Of a DNA stretch of 61,055 bases, positions 27,839 to 36,665 are shown in pieces. This DNA comes from Promethearchaeota archaeon. Its GTDB lineage: Archaea > Asgardarchaeota > Lokiarchaeia > Sigyniarchaeales > SOKP01. The stretch lies in contig JABXKD010000011.1 in assembly GCA_013375475.1 (NCBI GenBank), positions 1 to 61,055 of the forward strand. The letters are read 5' to 3'. A program made the position numbers and the translations under genes. The first letter of the stretch is position 1; every line of letters starts with the position of its first letter. Under the pieces are notes generated by a model. It ran no database searches. It saw only the letters and a program-made list of their open reading frames with translations, and was not told where the DNA came from.

Positions 27839-29857
27839 ATGAAATTTATAAAATTGTTTGAACCAATAGAGATTAAGAATATCGAAATTAGAAATAGAAT
27901 CGTTATGCCTGCAATGGCATTGAATTTTTCTCGTGATGGCGGAATAAATGATACAATAGTTAATTTTTATGTAGAGAGAGCAAAAGGTGGGACGGGTTTA
28001 ATAATTATTGGAGGTGCAGGCGTAGAACCGAGAGGTGGAGGTCCAACGATGTTTGCTATTCATGATGACAAATATATTCCAGGCTATACCCGATTCGCCG
28101 AACAAATGCACAAACATGGTGCTAAAACAATAGTCCAACTATACCATGCGGGAGCTTACTCCGGAATGCCTGACATGGTATCCTCTTCAGCTGTGATGTC
28201 AAATCTTACAAGAAGAGTTCCAAAGGAATTAACCATTGATGAAATTAAAGTTGTTCAAGAAAATCATGCTAAAGCTGCCGAACGTGCAAGAGAAGCTGGA
28301 TTTGATGGAGTAGAATTACTAGGAAGTGCAGGATACCTTATAAATCAATTTTTAAGTCCGGTAACAAATAAGAGAACTGATGAATATGGTGGATCCTTGG
28401 AAAATAGATTACGCTATCCCCTAGAATTGATAAAGCTTGTCAAAGAAAGAGTTGGTAAAGATATCATCGTGGGAATGCGAGTTGCTGGGGATGATTTTGT
28501 ACCTGGCTCAAACACCTATAAAGAAAGTGCAATCTTCGCTAAGCATTACGCAGATGCAGGGATTGATTACATTAATGTTACAGGAGGATGGCACGAGACA
28601 AGGATTCCTCAGATTCCTATGATGGTTCCTCAGGGCGCTTATGCATATTTGGCTGAAAATATCAGAAATAATGTTGATATTCCAGTCTTTTCCAGCAACA
28701 GAATAAATAGTCCAATTGTAGCAGAACAAATATTAAGAGATCAGATGGCAGACGCAGTATGTATGGGAAGGGCGTTAATCGCAGATCCGTATTTACCCTT
28801 AAAATCAAAAGAAAATAAGCTCTGGGATATCCGAAAATGCGTAGGGTGTAATCAAGGCTGCTTTGATCATATTTTTACAGGACGGTCAGTCGAATGCATG
28901 AGAAATTATGAAGTCTCCAGAGAAGGAAAAATAGATCTTAATAAAAAATCAGATAATCCTCAAAAGGTTTTGATAATTGGGGCCGGACCAGGGGGATTAG
29001 AGGCAGCTCGCGTAGCGAAACTACTTGGTCATGATGTCACTATCATAGAAAAGAATCATGTTATAGGAGGTCAAGCTAGTTATTCATGGGTGCCACCAGG
29101 AAGGAATGATATTAAGGATATCATGGATTATTATCGTGGTCAGATTGAACATCTAAATATAGAAACTAAGTTAGGTACCGAAGCAACAACAGAATTAATC
29201 AACAAATATCAACCCGATGCGGTTATTTTCGCTACAGGGGTTAAATACACGATTCCTAATATAGATGGGATTGATGGGAGTTTTGGGAGCGAAATCTTTT
29301 TAGTGGAACAAATTCTTAAAGGAGAATATCCAATAGGTAAAAATATTGTTGTTGTTGGTGGTTCAGCCACGGGTATGGAAACCGCTATTTGGGCTGCCGA
29401 ATTAGGATCCTTAAGTTCTGAGGTAGCAAAATTCATTAGTTTTTATGATTTACTACCTCGAGAAGAAATTTTTAAACGGTGGATGCGTGGAAATAGAAAT
29501 GTTACAATTATTGATATGCTCCCAAAATTAGGGATGAGTATAGGGAGAACAACACGCGGATTTTTAATAGGACAACTTAAAAAGTTGGGAATCGCTACAA
29601 TCCTCAATACTACTATTAAGAAATTTGAAGGAAGAACTCTAGAATACGAACAGGAGGGTGAATCTAAGATGTTGGAAAACATTGATACTTTTATACTTGC
29701 AACAGGTGTTGAACCAAATGATTCACTATTCAATAAAGTAAAAGAGTCAAATCCATCTTTCAAGTTATTTAAAGTAGGAGATTGCAAAAAACCGCGAACT
29801 ATGTTGGAAGCAATACATGAAGGTTTTATAGCTGCCTATGAGCTTGATAATAAATAA
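27839..29857 (+). CDS. FMN/FAD/4Fe-4S oxidoreductase, 2,4-dienoyl-CoA reductase type
   Basis: This 672-residue protein has the same three-part layout as the enzyme at 19510: OYE barrel (FLSPVTNKRTDEYGGSLENR), cluster region CVGCNQGCFDHIFTGRSVEC, and FAD/NAD(P)H domain (VLIIGAGPGGLEAARVAKLLG; NIVVVGGSATGMETAIWAAELG). It would reduce conjugated double bonds of dienoyl-CoA or an enone. A run of about 30 residues between the second Rossmann motif and NVTIIDMLPK (SLSSEVAKFISFYDLLPR) is longer than usual. It is followed by the nitronate-monooxygenase-like flavoprotein. Confidence 0.92.
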   Translation: MKFIKLFEPIEIKNIEIRNRIVMPAMALNFSRDGGINDTIVNFYVERAKGGTGLIIIGGAGVEPRGGGPTMFAIHDDKYIPGYTRFAEQMHKHGAKTIVQLYHAGAYSGMPDMVSSSAVMSNLTRRVPKELTIDEIKVVQENHAKAAERAREAGFDGVELLGSAGYLINQFLSPVTNKRTDEYGGSLENRLRYPLELIKLVKERVGKDIIVGMRVAGDDFVPGSNTYKESAIFAKHYADAGIDYINVTGGWHETRIPQIPMMVPQGAYAYLAENIRNNVDIPVFSSNRINSPIVAEQILRDQMADAVCMGRALIADPYLPLKSKENKLWDIRKCVGCNQGCFDHIFTGRSVECMRNYEVSREGKIDLNKKSDNPQKVLIIGAGPGGLEAARVAKLLGHDVTIIEKNHVIGGQASYSWVPPGRNDIKDIMDYYRGQIEHLNIETKLGTEATTELINKYQPDAVIFATGVKYTIPNIDGIDGSFGSEIFLVEQILKGEYPIGKNIVVVGGSATGMETAIWAAELGSLSSEVAKFISFYDLLPREEIFKRWMRGNRNVTIIDMLPKLGMSIGRTTRGFLIGQLKKLGIATILNTTIKKFEGRTLEYEQEGESKMLENIDTFILATGVEPNDSLFNKVKESNPSFKLFKVGDCKKPRTMLEAIHEGFIAAYELDNK

Positions 29858-29930
29858 ATCTATTTTCCCTTAATTTTTTTTAAGTTTTACTTCAATTCAC
29901 AATTTTTTAATAATAAATTCGTATTAATAT

Positions 29931-29950
29931 AAATATACAGTTTATATTAA
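29931..29950. promoter_or_regulatory. Candidate TetR operator before the nitronate-monooxygenase-like gene
   Basis: AAATATACAGTTTATATTAA is identical to the element before the TetR gene (31139-31158) at 19 of 20 positions. It sits within a larger inverted repeat: TTAATATAAA and TTTATATTAA are perfect 10-base arms separated by 7 bases (29924-29950). It lies 35 bases before the start of the next gene, where operator binding would block the promoter. Confidence 0.55.
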
Positions 29951-29984
29951 CCTAAATATTTGTTAAATAAAAAAAGTGAAATAT

Positions 29985-31016
29985 ATGATAGAAACAAATG
30001 TAACAAAGATGTTTGGATTAAAATATCCAATTTTCAGCGCCCCTATGGGTCCCTTCTTCACGCGTGAGCTAGCTTTAGCAGTGAGCGAAGCGGGGGGATT
30101 AGGTGTATTATCGAATGTTAACATAGTGGGTACTGACCCTGTCGAAGAACATAAAAAAAGCATTGAATACATGATTGAACACACTGATAAACCCTTTGGA
30201 CTTAACATTCTCACATCGCGCAACAACCGTGGAGTGAAAGAAATGATCACTGATATACCCAAGATCATTATGGACAATCCTAAAATGAGAGAACAATGCG
30301 TTTACTTCTTAACTTCTGCGGGTTCTTCAAAACTCCTTCCTTCTTCTAAATCTTTTCAAGAACTTAGAGAAAAATCGGAAGTTAAACATTTTCACGTGGC
30401 ACCAGCGCACTGGTTAGCCCAAAAATGTGTAGATGCAGGAGTAGACGGAATTGTCTGTACTGGCACTGAAGGAGGCGGCCACCAATCCTATGAAAAAGTT
30501 ACGACACTTGTATTACTTCAGCAACTCAATGAAGCTTTTCCAGACTTGCCAAAAATTGCTTGTGGTGGATTTGCCACCGGAGAGGCCTTAGCTGCTGCTT
30601 TATCTTTGGGCGCAGGAGCAATCGCAATGGGTTCTAGATTCATTGCCTCCAAAGAGAGCGAATTTCACGAGAAATACAAGGCTTTAGTTCCCCCTGGAAC
30701 TCCACAAGATACTAGTCTTTATACTGGATCATTTGGCCCAATTCGATTATATAAAAACGAGTATGCTTTAGCACACCCTGCCCCTTCTACAAAAGAGGAA
30801 ATGATAGCCTATGAGAAATCTATAACTCCTGAAATGGCGGAAAGAGATGCTGGTGCCTACGATAGAGTATACAACGGTGACATTACCACCGGAGCGGTTT
30901 TACTAGGGCAATCAATCGGTATTATTAATAGTATCGACAGTGTTAATGATATAATCGAAAGAATAATAAAGGGAGCAGAAGTAGCAATAAAAAAGAATTA
31001 TTCTTCTCTAAAATAA
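29985..31016 (+). CDS. Nitronate monooxygenase / FabK-like FMN enzyme
   Basis: This protein of about 343 residues is an FMN-binding TIM-barrel of the NMO/enoyl-ACP-reductase II family. YPIFSAPMG opens the barrel, GIVCTGTEGGGHQSY supplies the phosphate loop and the conserved His, and IACGGFATGEALAAALSLGAGAIAMGSRF binds FMN. The C-terminal 90 residues are family-typical. Reactions in the family include nitronate oxidation and enoyl reduction; with so many acyl-CoA genes around, an enoyl-CoA reductase role is possible. I use the ATG at 29985 (MIETNV); a GTG three codons upstream is open. The motif at 29931-29950 lies in its promoter. Confidence 0.85.
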   Translation: MIETNVTKMFGLKYPIFSAPMGPFFTRELALAVSEAGGLGVLSNVNIVGTDPVEEHKKSIEYMIEHTDKPFGLNILTSRNNRGVKEMITDIPKIIMDNPKMREQCVYFLTSAGSSKLLPSSKSFQELREKSEVKHFHVAPAHWLAQKCVDAGVDGIVCTGTEGGGHQSYEKVTTLVLLQQLNEAFPDLPKIACGGFATGEALAAALSLGAGAIAMGSRFIASKESEFHEKYKALVPPGTPQDTSLYTGSFGPIRLYKNEYALAHPAPSTKEEMIAYEKSITPEMAERDAGAYDRVYNGDITTGAVLLGQSIGIINSIDSVNDIIERIIKGAEVAIKKNYSSLK

Positions 31017-31138
31017 GGAATCGAATAATTTCAACTAATTTTTCTTTTTCTTTTTCATTTTAAATAAACCTTTTAGAATAGGTATATAATTTTTTTAAAA
31101 CATTCATTAAGCTATTAATTCGAAAACTACAAAATATT

Positions 31139-31158
31139 AAATATACAGTATATATTAA
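31139..31158. promoter_or_regulatory. Candidate TetR operator before the TetR gene
   Basis: AAATATACAGTATATATTAA contains the 13-base palindrome ATATACAGTATAT (6-base arms about a central A). It matches 29931-29950 at 19 of 20 positions. It lies 61 bases before the regulator start, as expected for an autoregulated TetR-family repressor. Confidence 0.55.
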
Positions 31159-31218
31159 TAAGGAATAACGATATTATTTTTTTTAGTTACTATAATATCT
31201 CCTTAAGAGTGTGATTTT

Positions 31219-31947
31219 ATGAGTCCAGAGCGAAATAAAGTAAAAACCCGAAGCCGTTCTCCGCAAAAAAAAGCTGAACAGTTTGAACGCATTTTAGATG
31301 CTGGAAAGCAATTGTTTATAGAAAAAGGTATAGAAGGATTTAGTTTACGGGGTTTGGCTAAGAATCTTGAGATGAACCAAAATAATCTGTATAATTATAT
31401 CGATAGCAAGCGAGAACTTTGGATAGCTATTCGGAATAAATTCTATAAGCAATTTAAAGGTGAGAATCTAAAGATAATAGAATCTCATAAAGGATCTAAT
31501 GTGGATCTATTAATGAAAATCTTTAATCATTTTCTCGAGTTTGCTGAAAATGACCCCGCAGCATCAAGTATGATGCATATTATTCCTTCACCACCGTCTG
31601 ACAAGGTAGGTAAATTTGAAAAAGAATATAAGGCTTTTAATTTTTTAGACGGGACAACTCGAAAAATACAGGAAGCTATAAATAGTGGAGAAATTAAAGA
31701 AAAAAACAGCGCAATTCTTTCCTTCTTTATATACAGTTTAATTTTAGGGGCTTCAATTGTAGAATATAATATGAGAGTTCTTGAAGACAATAATAATGTG
31801 AAAAAGGAAACAATTGCGGACGAAACCATTCAATTTAAAACTCAACCTTTTACAAGCCAAGAATTTAGAAAGTACGTGTTAAAAAAGTTAGAATTGGGTT
31901 TAACAGATCCAAATTTAATTGTAAAAGAATCAGATTATAAAGACTAG
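31219..31947 (+). CDS. TetR/AcrR family transcriptional regulator
   Basis: This 242-residue protein has an N-terminal helix-turn-helix near residues 20-66 (RILDAGKQLFIEKGIEGFSL, then AKNLEMNQNNLYNYIDSKRE), the standard TetR DNA-binding domain. The C-terminal helical ligand domain is divergent. The first 18 residues are strongly basic. TetR regulators in lipid-degradation clusters often sense acyl-CoA and repress their own promoter. Its position between the flavoprotein and MFE-2-like SDR genes, and the shared palindromic motif in front of it and of neighbouring genes, suggest that it controls this island. Confidence 0.93.
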   Translation: MSPERNKVKTRSRSPQKKAEQFERILDAGKQLFIEKGIEGFSLRGLAKNLEMNQNNLYNYIDSKRELWIAIRNKFYKQFKGENLKIIESHKGSNVDLLMKIFNHFLEFAENDPAASSMMHIIPSPPSDKVGKFEKEYKAFNFLDGTTRKIQEAINSGEIKEKNSAILSFFIYSLILGASIVEYNMRVLEDNNNVKKETIADETIQFKTQPFTSQEFRKYVLKKLELGLTDPNLIVKESDYKD

Positions 31948-32031
31948 AACATTTTTTTTCCTCTCAAAATTATCCTAATTTAGATTAAAGTGATATAAAA
32001 TCTATCCAGTGGAGTCTAAAAAAAACATTAT

Positions 32032-32051
32032 AAATATACATTGATCATTAA
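32032..32051. promoter_or_regulatory. Weaker copy of the TetR-associated motif before the MFE-2-like SDR
   Basis: AAATATACATTGATCATTAA shares the first nine bases and the last five with the copy at 29931-29950 (15 of 20 in total). It lies 42 bases before the SDR start. It is also similar to the copy at 1103-1122 (17 of 20). The AAATATA part could simply be the TATA box. Confidence 0.35.
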
Positions 32052-32092
32052 GAACTATATATCAATCATAAGAAATTTAAAGTGAAAAACAA

Positions 32093-33004
32093 ATGGGAAT
32101 GTTAGATGGAAAGGTTGCCATTGTAACTGGCGCTGGACGAGGTTTAGGAAGAGAGGAAGCGTTATTAATGGCAAAAGAAGGATGTAATTTGGTTGTCAAT
32201 GATATTAGTGGCGCAGAAGAAGTAGCTAAGGAGTGTGAAAAGCTTGGAGTTAAAGTTGTTTCTAATAATGACTCTGTAACTGATTTTAAAAAAGCAGCTG
32301 AAATGATCGATCAAGCGATTTCGGAATTTGGTAAATTAGATATTGTTGTGAATAATGCTGGGATTATTAGGGATAGAATGATCTTTAATATGTCAGAGCA
32401 AGATTTTGACGATGTTGTTGCCGTTTCCTTGAAAGGAACATTTAATTTAACTCGCCACGCGGCTGTATATTTTCGAAAGATGGGTAAAGAAGATCCAGAA
32501 GTAAAAAATTTTGGACGAATTATCAATACGGCTTCTGACTCGGGATTATATGGTAATGTTGGTCAGTCTAATTATGGTGCGGCGAAATCAGGTATTGCAA
32601 CTTTCACCGCAATAGTATCTCGAGAAATAGCTAAGTACGCAACAGTTAATTGCGTTGTACCAAGTGCAAGAACGCCAATGACTACCGATGAGACTCCAAA
32701 AATGGTTGAATGGATGAATACTAAAACGAAAGATGGATTCGACATTTTTCATCCAGCCCATTTTGCCCCTCTCGTGGTATTTTTAGCTTCAGATAAAGCT
32801 AAAAAAATTAACGGGGAGGTTTTTAGAGGAATCGGCGATAAAGTCTGGGTGTATCGAGGATGGCGAGCTGTGAAAATGATCGAAAACGATGGAAAACCGT
32901 TTACTGCTGAAGGTTTAGCTGAACGCGTTAAAAATGAGTTAATGAAGGATTTACCATCTAAGTTTGAAGGTGCTGCTTCACAGGATGTATTGTTTGGCAA
33001 ATGA
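32093..33004 (+). CDS. 3-hydroxyacyl-CoA dehydrogenase of the SDR type (MFE-2/HSD17B4-like)
   Basis: This 303-residue SDR starts MLDGKVAIVTGAGRGLGRE, with NNAGIIRDRM and the catalytic pair Y161-GAA-K165. Its sequence style, including the acidic VNDISG after strand 2 (NAD preference) and the C-terminal AEGLAERVKNELMKDL, resembles the dehydrogenase domain of peroxisomal multifunctional enzyme 2. That enzyme oxidises (3R)-hydroxyacyl-CoA of branched and bile-acid-type chains. The matching hydratase-2 (MaoC) is encoded at 42316 and an SCP2-like domain at 26255. A second dehydrogenase type follows after 33 bases. Confidence 0.9.
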   Translation: MGMLDGKVAIVTGAGRGLGREEALLMAKEGCNLVVNDISGAEEVAKECEKLGVKVVSNNDSVTDFKKAAEMIDQAISEFGKLDIVVNNAGIIRDRMIFNMSEQDFDDVVAVSLKGTFNLTRHAAVYFRKMGKEDPEVKNFGRIINTASDSGLYGNVGQSNYGAAKSGIATFTAIVSREIAKYATVNCVVPSARTPMTTDETPKMVEWMNTKTKDGFDIFHPAHFAPLVVFLASDKAKKINGEVFRGIGDKVWVYRGWRAVKMIENDGKPFTAEGLAERVKNELMKDLPSKFEGAASQDVLFGK

Positions 33005-33037
33005 TTTATTTTTATTACAAATATTGAGAAGATTATT

Positions 33038-34213
33038 ATGACAAAAGTAAAAAATGTTGTTATGTTAGGATTTGGAGACATGGGAAAAGGAATTGCCCAA
33101 GTGTGCTTAATGGCGGGCTATAATGTTATTGCGGTTGATGTTAGTGATGAAATCATTGAAAAAGGTTTAGAATATAATAAAAACGGATTCGAAAAACTCG
33201 AAGCTAAAGGGAAATTACCCGAGGGGATATCCGCAGGCGACATAATGGCAAATTTAAGCGTAAATAAAGCTCTAGCTGAAGCAGTTAAAAATGCAGATTT
33301 AGTTATTGAGGCCGTCGTCGAAAAACTAGATGTAAAACAAAAACTCTGTAACACAGTTATTGAGAATTCTCCTGATCATTGCATTTTTGCGTCGAACACA
33401 TCATCAATAAGCATAACTGAAATTGCTCAAGGCTGTAATAAACCGCAAAATGTTATTGGAATGCATTTTTTTAACCCTGCTCCTTTGATGCGACTAATAG
33501 AAGTGATAAAAGGTGATAAAAGTTCTGATGAGGCAATGGATATTGGAGTCGAATTTTCAGAATCCTTACCTTGTTTAAGAGGAAAGCGATTTGTCGCTCG
33601 CGTTCTTAAAGATCGTCCTGGATTCATCGTTAACCGTGTTTTATCACCAAGTAGTATGTATTCAAACTATATAGTGGATCTGGCGTATGAGAAAGGAATT
33701 CCATGGGAACAAGTAGACGCCGATTTATCCGGTCCTAATGCACCAATGACTTCGCTTACACTATCAGATTTTACTGGTAGGGACATTGCTTACCATGCTC
33801 AATTATATTACGCTGAGAAACTTTCTCCTGATTTTAAACCGGGCAATGTTTTAAAGATGCAAGTCAAAGAAGGGAAATTGGGAAAAAAAACAGGTCAAGG
33901 GTTCTATGATTGGTCTCAAGGACGACCACAACCAGATCTTTCTAAAAAAGCTGGCTTAGTGAACCGTTTAGTATTCGGAGCTATCAGTGCTAACGAGGGA
34001 TGTAGAATATTAGAAGAAGGTGTCGTTTCTAGTTGGAGCGTTATAGATGAGGCGATATTAGCAGGTATGAACTTTCCAGGGCCAATGAAATTCGCAACTG
34101 AACACTACGAAGAAATGGCTAAACTTTTAGAGGAATATTCTGAGAAGTTGCAAAAACCATATTTGAAACCATGCGAATTATTAAAAACTGGAAAATTTGT
34201 TGATATGGTTTAA
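33038..34213 (+). CDS. 3-hydroxyacyl-CoA dehydrogenase (HAD/FadB-N type)
   Basis: This 391-residue protein has an N-terminal Rossmann fold (MLGFGDMGKGIAQVCLMAGY), the HAD signature with catalytic His (IGMHFFNPAPLMRLIEVI), and two C-terminal helical HAD domains (DRPGFIVNRVL; KLGKKTGQGFYDW). It oxidises (3S)-hydroxyacyl-CoA with NAD. There is no fused crotonase domain, so hydration is left to the stand-alone crotonases. It lies 33 bases after the MFE-2-like SDR. The pair would handle opposite stereoisomers, or one may work on a different substrate class. Confidence 0.92.
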   Translation: MTKVKNVVMLGFGDMGKGIAQVCLMAGYNVIAVDVSDEIIEKGLEYNKNGFEKLEAKGKLPEGISAGDIMANLSVNKALAEAVKNADLVIEAVVEKLDVKQKLCNTVIENSPDHCIFASNTSSISITEIAQGCNKPQNVIGMHFFNPAPLMRLIEVIKGDKSSDEAMDIGVEFSESLPCLRGKRFVARVLKDRPGFIVNRVLSPSSMYSNYIVDLAYEKGIPWEQVDADLSGPNAPMTSLTLSDFTGRDIAYHAQLYYAEKLSPDFKPGNVLKMQVKEGKLGKKTGQGFYDWSQGRPQPDLSKKAGLVNRLVFGAISANEGCRILEEGVVSSWSVIDEAILAGMNFPGPMKFATEHYEEMAKLLEEYSEKLQKPYLKPCELLKTGKFVDMV

Positions 34214-34254
34214 AATAAAGAAAAAAGACAAAAAATTTTATTTTATTTTTTTAA

Positions 34255-35091
34255 TTATTTACCTGTAAATTTAGGTTTTCTCTTTTCTAAAAATGCTGTC
34301 ACACCTTCGGTAACATCTTCGGATTGCGAATTAACGGCATAACCCAAATGTTCAAATTGAAGCCCAACATTTAGTGGTACTTGAGTTCCATAATCAATCG
34401 CTTTTTTTATAACAAAAAGGCTTTTTGTGGCTGCGTTTCCTAACCAAGTTGCTTTTTCATGCACTAAATCTTCGAAATCATCATTATCGACCAAGTATGA
34501 TACTAATCCCCAATCATACAATACTTCAGCTGAATAATGCTCACCGAAATAAATCATGGTTTTAGTTCTTATTTTACCTAAAGTTCTGATTAGTCTCTGT
34601 GTTCCTCCATTGAAGGGAGCGATTCCCCGTTTAATTTCTGGAAAACCAAATGTAGAGCGCTTTGATGCTATAACAATATCGCATACAAGTACTAGTTCAA
34701 ATCCACCACCTAAAGCATAACCATCTACAGCAGCTATGATGGGTTTGGGAAATTTCTCTATTGAATCATAGTACTTATGTCTTAAATGCATTGCATGACT
34801 CATATCCATTAAATTACTTGGATCAACATCAGGATGCCTACGAGCTGATAAATCAGCGCCGGCAGAAAAGGCTGGTTTTTTAACGAAATCTTTACTACCT
34901 CTCAAAACCACGCATCTAACCGATTTATCTAATTCCATCGATTCAAAAGCATCAGCAATCTCTTTTAAGGTTTTATTTTGCAACGCATTTAATCTCTCTG
35001 GACGATTAATTGATATTACTGCGTAATTTCCCTCATCCACTTTATCTATTATAATATGTTCAAATTTTAATTCTGACACTTCAAATTTCAC
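34255..35091 (-). CDS. Enoyl-CoA hydratase/isomerase
   Basis: This 278-residue crotonase has AFSAGADLSARRHP as oxyanion segment and both glutamates: ALGGGFELVLVCDIVIA and FGFPEIKRGIAPFNGGTQRL. It is the most canonical of the three crotonases in the window and probably hydrates trans-2-enoyl-CoA to the (3S)-alcohol used by the HAD enzyme next door. It is convergent with that gene (41 bases between stops). Confidence 0.92.
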   Translation of the reverse strand: MKFEVSELKFEHIIIDKVDEGNYAVISINRPERLNALQNKTLKEIADAFESMELDKSVRCVVLRGSKDFVKKPAFSAGADLSARRHPDVDPSNLMDMSHAMHLRHKYYDSIEKFPKPIIAAVDGYALGGGFELVLVCDIVIASKRSTFGFPEIKRGIAPFNGGTQRLIRTLGKIRTKTMIYFGEHYSAEVLYDWGLVSYLVDNDDFEDLVHEKATWLGNAATKSLFVIKKAIDYGTQVPLNVGLQFEHLGYAVNSQSEDVTEGVTAFLEKRKPKFTGK

Positions 35092-35142
35092 CTATATTAT
35101 TTTTTTTAAATAAAAATAAGGATAGTTATAAAAAAAATCTAA

Positions 35143-35580
35143 TTAATAACGAGAAGATATTCTCTTATTGCCTTCTTTGCCTTCTTTGCTTCTAAAATAG
35201 TACCCAAATAGATAACCTAGTATTATTCCAACAAATATATACATTATCCCAAAATTTACGAATAAGGCTAATAAAAAGTAGAGAAAAAAACCAATCCCAT
35301 ATACTAACGAAAGTAAAATAACTACCAATAGTAGTGATAAAACTGAACCAGTTAATCCTACGATTACACCCGTTTTCATGGGTGATTGAGAATCCTGTTT
35401 ATTTTTAAACGTAAAGTAGAGACCAAGACAACATCCTGCAACTAAAAATATATCTCCTCCAAAGAAAAACCATAAACCAGGAAAAAAGAAGAACAAAATA
35501 CTTGTAAATAAGGAACATATAAGAATTCCAATCACCATATTATATCTTTGGATAAATCCAGATTCAGACTTGATATCCAT
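35143..35580 (-). CDS. Small membrane protein, unknown function
   Basis: I do not recognise this 145-residue protein. It has four hydrophobic segments (near 14-32, 38-56, 68-92 and 96-128) and a basic, Ser-rich C-terminus. The first half is Phe-rich (FFFFPGLWFFFGG). It lies between the crotonase and the MFS remnant on the same strand, without an obvious operon link. Confidence 0.65.
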   Translation of the reverse strand: MDIKSESGFIQRYNMVIGILICSLFTSILFFFFPGLWFFFGGDIFLVAGCCLGLYFTFKNKQDSQSPMKTGVIVGLTGSVLSLLLVVILLSLVYGIGFFLYFLLALFVNFGIMYIFVGIILGYLFGYYFRSKEGKEGNKRISSRY

Positions 35581-35722
35581 TTATTTTTTCACATCTTTTT
35601 CTAAAACTAGGATAAATAATTGTCTATTAAATAAAGAATTTTTCAAATATAATTAAAAAAGTTGGTTAGTATGAAAAAAAAGATAAGTTCATTTTACCCC
35701 TCTCTGCGAGACTCCACTCAAT

Positions 35723-36423
35723 CTATAGCGAAATATTTTTTAAGTCTAACTTTTTTGTCTCTGGGATAAAACGAATTAAAAGAGGGATTATTGGGAACAT
35801 AAAAAGGCAAGAAACTATGGCAACGAATTGAATTCCTACTACTGGAAATAGAGGTGCTACTATTAAAATTCTAAACGTTCCAAAAGCAAACATAACGAAT
35901 GTTTGGAGCCCATTTCCTAATCCTCTTACTTCTGTCGGAACTAATTCAAATGAAATTAACGTAGCAAGAGTCCAAATACCCCCCCTTGAGGCCATTGATA
36001 TGGATTTAACAATTATAACGATTATAAATCTTTCTGCAAAGTTAGGGACATGAAATGCCCATGTGTACTGTAAAATCACAGAAACGGGATATAAGATGGT
36101 ATAAATTAAAAAAACTGGCTTCCTTCCAAAGCGATCTGCGATTCTACCTGTAATTAGATAAAGAATAAATGCACTTATGATTAAACAAACTATCACAATT
36201 ATGCTATATTCTTCTGAGCCAATAGCAGAATATACCATGAAATATGCGCAATTATTCCTATATAAGACAAATAGCTTAATCCTAAATCAAATTCAACATC
36301 AGGGAAGAAGTACCATATTAAAGCTGTGGTCCTAGCTCCATCGATTGTATATGAACGGTAAATTTGAAAAAGAGATAATATTGCCACTAGAAAATAAAAG
36401 TACGATTTTGTGCTAGCGCTTTT
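35723..36423 (-). pseudogene. MFS transporter remnant (C-terminal half, frameshifted)
   Basis: Two overlapping minus-strand frames together read as the C-terminal half of a sugar-porter-like MFS protein. The upstream frame (36423 to 36199) gives two helices up to SYIGIIAH. The downstream frame (36238 to 35723) continues with MVYSAIGSEE, the loop motif GRIADRFGRKPVF, then ELVPTEVRGLGNG and the porter-type tail RFIPETKKLDL. A one-base shift near 36230-36240 separates them. The N-terminal half (about 200 residues) is missing; a TAA sits at 36424-36426. The gene is therefore broken twice. A sequencing error could explain the frameshift but not the missing half. Confidence 0.75.
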
Positions 36424-36501
36424 TTATTGCGTCATTTTAACTCCCGTAAATTCAAGCTGATGTCAATTATAAAATATAAATAGGAGATAAGAATTATGTA
36501 T

Positions 36502-36521
36502 AAATATACAATTTACATTTA
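36502..36521. promoter_or_regulatory. Copy of the TetR-associated motif before the molybdoenzyme operon
   Basis: AAATATACAATTTACATTTA agrees with 29931-29950 at 17 of 20 positions. It lies 145 bases before the molybdopterin oxidoreductase start, in an otherwise empty AT-rich stretch (36424-36665) that must contain the promoter. Confidence 0.4.
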
Positions 36522-36665
36522 AAAACAATATAATTCTTATAAAATTTCTTAAACAGAATATTAAGCTTAAGCTTGTATTCTAAATCAATCCGAAATTTAA
36601 AATAAGAAAACTTAAGTATACAAACTCATAAAAAAAATTAATAATATAGACATGGAGATGTTATA

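Noticed and set aside
36199..36387. Apparent separate 62-residue membrane protein on the minus strand
   Set aside because: Its sequence continues in sense into the frame at 36238-35723 after a one-base shift; it is part of the MFS remnant, not its own gene.
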